Shown here: positions 6,121-9,511 of the stretch, piece after piece
Layout of the letters: the number at the start of each line of letters is the position of its first letter
How positions within the stretch are numbered: position 1 is the stretch's first letter
Assembly (NCBI GenBank): GCA_009778535.1
Contig: WRJP01000068.1
Span: 1 to 9,511, forward strand
From: Propionibacteriaceae bacterium
Lineage (GTDB): Bacteria > Actinomycetota > Actinomycetes > Propionibacteriales > Propionibacteriaceae
Direction: 5' to 3'
Length of the DNA: 9,511 nucleotides
The notes under the pieces: model-generated
The model's input: only the letters and a program-made list of their open reading frames with translations
The model's database searches: none
Told to the model about the DNA's origin: nothing
Position numbers and translations under genes: made by a program

Positions 6121-6958
6121 AACTCACCTGCTGAAAAAGCTGCTTGCAACGGCCACCAGCGTCGCGGTGGCTGCCCTGGTTTTGAGCGGCTGTTCCTGGT
6201 CTGGGGAACCCTCTGGAATTTCGGAACGCTGCCAGGCAAAGTTGAGCAGTCACACTACAGTGATAGACATCGAACAGGCCGAAAACGCGGCGTTGATTGC
6301 GGGTATGACGATCAAACGTTCGTTAGTCCCACGCGCAGCCTCTATCGCGTTGGCTACCGCGTATCAAGAATCGAAGATTCGCAATCTCGACTACGGGCAT
6401 TCCGATTCGATAGGGATTTTTCAGCAGCGCCCTTCCCAAGGCTGGGGAACCATCGAAGAAATCATGGATCCTTGGTATTCCACTACTCAGTTCTATAAAA
6501 CGATGGAACGGGTCAAGAAGTGGGAGACCAAAGATATTAACGATGTTGCTCAAGCTGTACAACGCAGCGCCTTCCCACAGGCCTACCGGCAGCATGAATC
6601 CAACGCCCGAGCTTTAGCCAGTGCTTTAACTGGAGAAACTCCAGCCGTATTTTCCTGTTCAATACAGCTTCTCGGCAATCCCGAGCCGAAAGCTATGACT
6701 GATTTTCTGACAAAAACCTATGGCAAGAAAGAAATTACTGTAACTTCTACTCGCGGCGGTCTCGTAATCGACACTTCATCACCACGCGTAGCTTGGGCAG
6801 TTGCACAGGGCGCGGTAGCCAACGCAAAACGCTATGGGATTGCCAAAGTCCAAACCCAGCAGCATTCCTGGCAACCCCTACCTTGGAAGTTGTCAGACTG
6901 GGAAGATGACGAAAACGCCCCCACAAATCAAGTTTTGATCACTTTCACCACCGGTTGA
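6098..6958 (+). CDS. Lipoprotein with lysozyme-like (transglycosylase-type) domain
   Basis: A 286-residue predicted secreted lipoprotein. Basic residues and a hydrophobic stretch (about 15-30) end in lipobox LSGC with the lipidated Cys at 32. The central part, AASIALATAYQESKIRNLDYGHSDSIGIFQQRPSQGWG (about 80-117), matches the lysozyme/lytic-transglycosylase fold; Glu91 in AYQES is the natural candidate for the catalytic acid. It continues with AQAVQRSAFPQAYRQHE (151-167). Related actinobacterial proteins are often labelled hypothetical or 'heavy metal transporter', for which I see no support. C45 and C187 could form a disulphide. The ATG lies inside dapD in another frame and lacks a clear ribosome binding site, so translational coupling to dapD is likely. 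The stop TGA is part of a repeat arm (GGTTGAGTGC). Peptidoglycan cleavage is inferred, not shown. Confidence 0.85.
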   Translation: MKHSTQTRTHLLKKLLATATSVAVAALVLSGCSWSGEPSGISERCQAKLSSHTTVIDIEQAENAALIAGMTIKRSLVPRAASIALATAYQESKIRNLDYGHSDSIGIFQQRPSQGWGTIEEIMDPWYSTTQFYKTMERVKKWETKDINDVAQAVQRSAFPQAYRQHESNARALASALTGETPAVFSCSIQLLGNPEPKAMTDFLTKTYGKKEITVTSTRGGLVIDTSSPRVAWAVAQGAVANAKRYGIAKVQTQQHSWQPLPWKLSDWEDDENAPTNQVLITFTTG

Positions 6959-6984
6959 GTGCCCTCGTCTCTTCCACCCTTGGT

Positions 6985-7020
6985 GTTTCGATACACCGAC
7001 CCTAAGGTCGGCACTCAACC
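6985..7020 (-). repeat. 36-bp palindromic repeat, unit C
   Basis: Arms GTTTCGATAC and CACTCAACC; the central stem CCGACC (6996-7001) pairs with GGTCGG (7006-7011) around a four-base loop. The stem sequence differs from units A and B but pairing is kept. It is preceded by CACCCTTGGT (6975-6984). Confidence 0.8.
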
Positions 7021-7062
7021 ACCTTCGGTATTTCGATACGGCCTTCGTCAATCTGCTAGCGC

Positions 7063-7098
7063 AGTTTCGATACACCGGACGTTGCCCGGCACTCAGAC
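7063..7098 (-). repeat. 36-bp palindromic repeat, unit D
   Basis: Arms AGTTTCGATAC and ACTCAGAC; the central stem CCGG (7075-7078) pairs with CCGG (7086-7089) around a seven-base loop. It is the most degenerate copy. Its right arm contains the TGA stop codon of dapC on the minus strand (7095-7093). Confidence 0.7.
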
Positions 7099-8202
7099 AA
7101 CGGAGTTGAAGAGCCGGTCGCAGGCGGCAGCGACGTGTTCGTCGGTTGCTGTCAATGCAACCCGGACATGGGATGAAGCAGCGTCGGCGTAGAAACTGCC
7201 CGGAGCGACCAAAATCCCCCGTTTGGCAAAATAGTCAACCGTGCTCCAACAGTCCTCGTCGCGGGTCACCCACAGATAAAGCGAACCTTGGGAGTGATCA
7301 ATCTGAAAACCACATGCTTGGAGTGCTGCTCGCAGTTTGACGCGGCGTGCCGCATAACGCGCGCGTTGTAGTTCGACATGGGAATCGTCGCCTAGCAATG
7401 GAATCATCGCCGCCTGCACCGGAGCAGGCACCATCATTCCCATATGTTTGCGTATCTCCAGCAGCACCGTCACGAGCTGGGCATCCCCAGCGATAAAACC
7501 GGCGCGATATCCGGCCAGATTAGAACGTTTCGAGAGCGAATGCACCGCTATCAATCCACTGGTGTCCCCATCGCAAATCATGGCATCGAGTACTGAAACA
7601 GGTTGTGCGTCCCAACCAAACTCGCCATAACATTCATCACTGGCCAACACAGCCCCGACAGCACGGGTCGCATCAACCCAAGCCCTGGTTTGGACCGCGT
7701 CCAGAATCTGTCCGTGCGGATTGGCAGGCGAGTTAATCCAAACCAGTTTCGGCCGCAACGCCACCAACTCATCGGGGTCGTCGCAGCAAACGACTTCGCA
7801 ACCAGCTAACTTGGCACCCACATCGTAGGTGGGGTACGCCAGCGTCGGGATTACAACTACGTCTTGGGCACCCAACCCCAGCAGTGTCGGCAAGATAGCC
7901 ACGAACTCTTTGGACCCGATTACCGGCAACACCTGTTGTTCGAGCAAATAGCCAGCGTTCCATCGCCTTCCCAAATAGCCAATGATGGCTTCCCGCAACG
8001 CCTGTGTCCCCCACGTTTGCGGATACCCAGGGGCGAGCGCCGCAGCGCGCAGCGCCTCCATCGCTACGCCAGGGGTCGGGTCAACCGGAGTGCCTACAGA
8101 CAGATCAACAATGCCCCCCTGATGACATTCAGCCTTAGCCTTCGCACCAGCCAGCGAATCCCAAGGAAAATCTGGCAGACGCGACATAAGTAGATTCTTC
8201 AC
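7093..8202 (-). CDS. dapC: Succinyldiaminopimelate transaminase, actinobacterial DapC type
   Basis: PLP-dependent fold-type I aminotransferase that converts N-succinyl-2-amino-6-ketopimelate to N-succinyl-LL-diaminopimelate using glutamate, between DapD and DapE. The 369 residues start with the family-typical SRLPDFPWDSL. Seen: GTQALREAI near the N-terminus, NSPANPHG (157-164), DECYGEF (189-195) with the Asp and Tyr that contact PLP, and SLSKRSNLAGYRAGF with Schiff-base Lys225. Start choice: GTG at 8202 has GGAG five bases upstream; ATG at 8187 lacks a ribosome binding site, and GTG at 8220 is also in frame but less supported. It lies 103 bases downstream of fdxA on the same strand, the usual actinobacterial pairing. 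Its stop codon lies in a repeat arm. Substrate assignment rests on family and context; a general class-I aminotransferase cannot be excluded by sequence alone. Confidence 0.9.
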   Translation of the reverse strand: MKNLLMSRLPDFPWDSLAGAKAKAECHQGGIVDLSVGTPVDPTPGVAMEALRAAALAPGYPQTWGTQALREAIIGYLGRRWNAGYLLEQQVLPVIGSKEFVAILPTLLGLGAQDVVVIPTLAYPTYDVGAKLAGCEVVCCDDPDELVALRPKLVWINSPANPHGQILDAVQTRAWVDATRAVGAVLASDECYGEFGWDAQPVSVLDAMICDGDTSGLIAVHSLSKRSNLAGYRAGFIAGDAQLVTVLLEIRKHMGMMVPAPVQAAMIPLLGDDSHVELQRARYAARRVKLRAALQACGFQIDHSQGSLYLWVTRDEDCWSTVDYFAKRGILVAPGSFYADAASSHVRVALTATDEHVAAACDRLFNSVV

Positions 8203-8236
8203 AAAAGCTCCAGACGGCACCTAACCGACAGCGGAT

Positions 8237-8280
8237 GCGCTAGCAGCGCCGACTCGAAGTTGGAAAACGTAGCCCAACTT
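8237..8280 (-). other. Two hairpins in the fdxA-dapC spacer
   Basis: AAGTTGG (8257-8263) pairs with CCAACTT (8274-8280), seven perfect base pairs around a ten-base loop, and GCGCT (8237-8241) pairs with AGCGC (8245-8249) around AGC. In the minus-strand transcript neither is followed by a run of U, so a simple terminator is unlikely. Partial attenuation or a processing site that sets different fdxA and dapC mRNA levels is possible. Confidence 0.45.
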
Positions 8281-8305
8281 AGACAGTTTTTTCGTCTTAT
8301 CTCTA

Positions 8306-8614
8306 TCAGGGGAGAGCTGCAACGAAGGGATGGTCGGCATCGAATGGGCCATGCTTTGAAGCGCCGCCAGGTGATCCGATTTCTGCGAAGAACTCAGCAG
8401 CTACCTTAATGAATTCTGCCTGATCTTCTGGTACGTCATCTTCGTGGAAAATTGCCTCATTGGGGCATGCTGACATGCAAGCGCCACATTCAACACACTC
8501 TTCGGGATTGATATAGAGGCAGCGCACCCCTTCGTAGATGCAGTCGGTGGGACATTCTTCGACACATGCCATGTCTTTGACGTCTACACAAGGTTGAGTG
8601 ATGACATAAGCCAT
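8306..8614 (-). CDS. fdxA: Seven-iron ferredoxin ([3Fe-4S][4Fe-4S])
   Basis: A 102-residue cytosolic electron carrier. The cysteine pattern is that of seven-iron ferredoxins: C9, C17 and C50 are expected to hold the [3Fe-4S] cluster and C21, C40, C43 and C46 the [4Fe-4S] cluster; C25 and C32 are extra. The spacing C9-x7-C17-x3-C21-P and C40-x2-C43-x2-C46-x3-C50-P is seen directly. The C-terminal half, AEFFAEIGSPGGASKHGPFDADHPFVAALP, is the conserved tail of actinobacterial FdxA/FdxC. The ATG at 8614 has AGGAG eight bases upstream. It precedes dapC on the same strand. The redox partner (for example a cytochrome P450 or an oxidoreductase) is not in the window. Confidence 0.96.
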   Translation of the reverse strand: MAYVITQPCVDVKDMACVEECPTDCIYEGVRCLYINPEECVECGACMSACPNEAIFHEDDVPEDQAEFIKVAAEFFAEIGSPGGASKHGPFDADHPFVAALP

Positions 8615-8652
8615 TTTGTAAACTCCTGAATACGATGGACAGTAAAGCTAGC

Positions 8653-8669
8653 TCTAGTGTAATCCTAGA
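8653..8669. promoter_or_regulatory. Inverted repeat at the likely fdxA promoter
   Basis: TCTAG and CTAGA flank seven bases. On the minus strand the interval contains TACACT (8656-8661), a -10 candidate that would give a leader of about 35 bases to the fdxA ATG. TTGCAA (8682-8687) is a possible -35 but the spacing of 20 is poor. The symmetry is only five base pairs per arm. Confidence 0.3.
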
Positions 8670-8700
8670 ATCTTGTTTGCTTTGCAATTGTTCGGGTTAA

Positions 8701-9511
8701 TCATTCGGGTTTCTTGCCGCAGACCACTTTGGTCAGCGAGTTGTACGACCAGGCGAAGGGCTCCGTCTTGATTAACTTTCCCTCTTGGTAAAAGAGGCGG
8801 TTGTAGGTCACATCAAAACCGCTCATCGCATCTTGCGGGACACATCCAGGTGAAGTGTTGTAAATGGTCGCCCCTGGTGCTCTCCAATTGCTGGTTTTCG
8901 GTTCGGATGCTTTGATTTCGTAAACTTTCGTCGACCAAACTCGCACGGTCACCGAACCCTGGCTGCCAGTTTTACCGGTAATCCAGGCTTGCAGCAACAC
9001 GCCGTGGGGGGAATCATTCTCGAACTGCATATCTACCATCTTCCAGTCAAGGGTCGCTTCCCTTCCTTTCGGATAGCGGCTGAAATATAGTGAGTGCGGC
9101 TTATGGTAGATATCTTTCAGCCCGGCAAAAAAGATGGCGTTAAAGGTCGTTGTCGTAGACTGCGAAATACCGCCGCCGTAAATATTGGGGTCAATTTTCC
9201 CATTTGCAATACCGCCACCTTTCATCCAACCGCTCGCTGCGGTTCGTTCCCCAAGAAGTTGATTCATTGAAAAGACTTCACCCGGGGCAAGATAGGTACC
9301 GTTGATCAACTTGGCTGCCTTGCCGATGTTGTTGTAACGGTATGCAGTACCAGGAAAATAGGTAGTGAATTCACCGGTGATCTCTTTAACCCCCATCGCC
9401 TGCGCATCAGCTTTGGTGAAGTTAGCGGGTCTGGAAGCAGTATCCACAACTATTTTGCGGGCACCGCCTGTACTCAAGATCGGTACCAATTCTTGGGTCA
9501 ATTTCGCAATG
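8701..9511 (-). CDS. VanW family protein, C-terminal part (truncated by window end)
   Basis: The frame is open to the right edge, so the N-terminus is missing; at least 269 codons are visible. The VanW domain is clear: FTTYFPGTAYRYNNIGKAAKLINGTYLAPGEVFSMNQLLGERT, then GGGISQSTTTTFNAIFFAGL and HKPHSLYFSRYPKGREATLDW. In Firmicute VanW the GGG motif usually reads GGGICQ; Ser replaces that Cys here, as I recall for actinobacterial members. Two Cys near the C-terminus (in SPGC and VVCG) may pair outside the membrane. Members usually carry an N-terminal membrane anchor and YoaR-like peptidoglycan-binding domains; those would lie beyond 9511. VanW was first seen in vanB-type vancomycin resistance clusters, but its function is unknown and no van genes are present here, so resistance should not be inferred. 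Confidence 0.9.
   Translation of the reverse strand, partial: IAKLTQELVPILSTGGARKIVVDTASRPANFTKADAQAMGVKEITGEFTTYFPGTAYRYNNIGKAAKLINGTYLAPGEVFSMNQLLGERTAASGWMKGGGIANGKIDPNIYGGGISQSTTTTFNAIFFAGLKDIYHKPHSLYFSRYPKGREATLDWKMVDMQFENDSPHGVLLQAWITGKTGSQGSVTVRVWSTKVYEIKASEPKTSNWRAPGATIYNTSPGCVPQDAMSGFDVTYNRLFYQEGKLIKTEPFAWSYNSLTKVVCGKKPE

Larger units (their letters stand above)
6953..7098. repeat. Composite cluster of 36-bp palindromic repeats between convergent genes
   Basis: The cluster starts with an isolated arm GGTTGAGTGC (6953-6962) and ends with the arm GCACTCAGAC (7089-7098), so its outer borders are inverted like those of 17-135. Inside are full units C (6985-7020) and D (7063-7098) and a partial unit (7021-7062) with CACCTTCGGT followed by ATTTCGATAC but no matching closing arm. 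It overlaps the stop codons of both flanking genes and fills the whole gap, so it is the only candidate bidirectional terminator here. Confidence 0.75.

Noticed and set aside
7021..7098. CRISPR array
   Set aside because: The repeats alternate in orientation, are unevenly spaced, have no uniform spacers, and no cas gene is present.
6959..7192. Open frame across the repeat cluster
   Set aside because: It is a translation of the repeats (recurrent FRY and SIH stretches) and then of dapC antisense DNA.
8592..8601. GGTTGAGTGA inside fdxA, resembling the repeat arm
   Set aside because: On the coding strand it spells the conserved Thr-Gln-Pro before Cys9, no second arm or hairpin follows, and the reading frame explains it.
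8701..9511. VanW as a sign of a vancomycin resistance cluster
   Set aside because: VanW-domain proteins are common in actinobacteria, and no ligase, dehydrogenase, dipeptidase or two-component genes of a van cluster are in the window.

Overview
The window reads as ordinary chromosomal DNA of a moderate-G+C member of the Actinomycetota. An Actinomycetaceae-like organism (the Varibaculum/Mobiluncus type) would fit, but the genus is inference only. The evidence is the gene set: a GlgA/GlgM of the Corynebacterium type, a DUF3117 micro-protein, a small membrane-anchored DivIVA-domain protein, the actinobacterial form of DapD, a seven-iron FdxA next to DapC, and a VanW protein. From memory, the order resembles the M. 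tuberculosis Rv1201c-Rv1213 block (dapD, dapE, LOG protein, DivIVA-like, DUF3117, glgA, glgC) and the fdx-dapC-dapD-dapE neighbourhood of corynebacteria. I saw no phage, plasmid, CRISPR, toxin, rRNA or tRNA signal.

Layout: 1-170 is non-coding and holds an inverted pair of 36-bp repeats. glgC (minus) and glgA (plus) diverge from a 119-bp control region and make ADP-glucose and the alpha-glucan precursor. A minus-strand block follows, read from right to left: dapE, a LOG-family phosphoribohydrolase, a DivIVA-domain mini-protein and DUF3117. dapD is divergent from dapE across only 47 bp and runs into a lipoprotein gene with a lysozyme-like fold, whose start lies inside dapD. A second composite cluster of the same repeat family fills the gap between that gene and the convergent dapC. 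fdxA lies upstream of dapC on the minus strand, and a VanW-family gene enters from the right edge, truncated by the window end.

Functional theme: dapD, dapC and dapE encode three consecutive steps of the succinylase branch of lysine/diaminopimelate synthesis, here within 4 kb. They are flanked by two envelope genes (lysozyme-like lipoprotein, VanW) and by carbon-storage genes.

The parts most worth a second look are non-coding. First, the repeat family has constant outer arms, while its central hairpin changes sequence but keeps pairing; two convergent genes end with a TGA that belongs to a repeat arm. Second, three genes (glgC, LOG, dapD) carry TANNNT exactly seven bases before ATG with no Shine-Dalgarno, and glgA has a close variant, which suggests leaderless mRNAs. 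I did not find a convincing new defence or mobile system.
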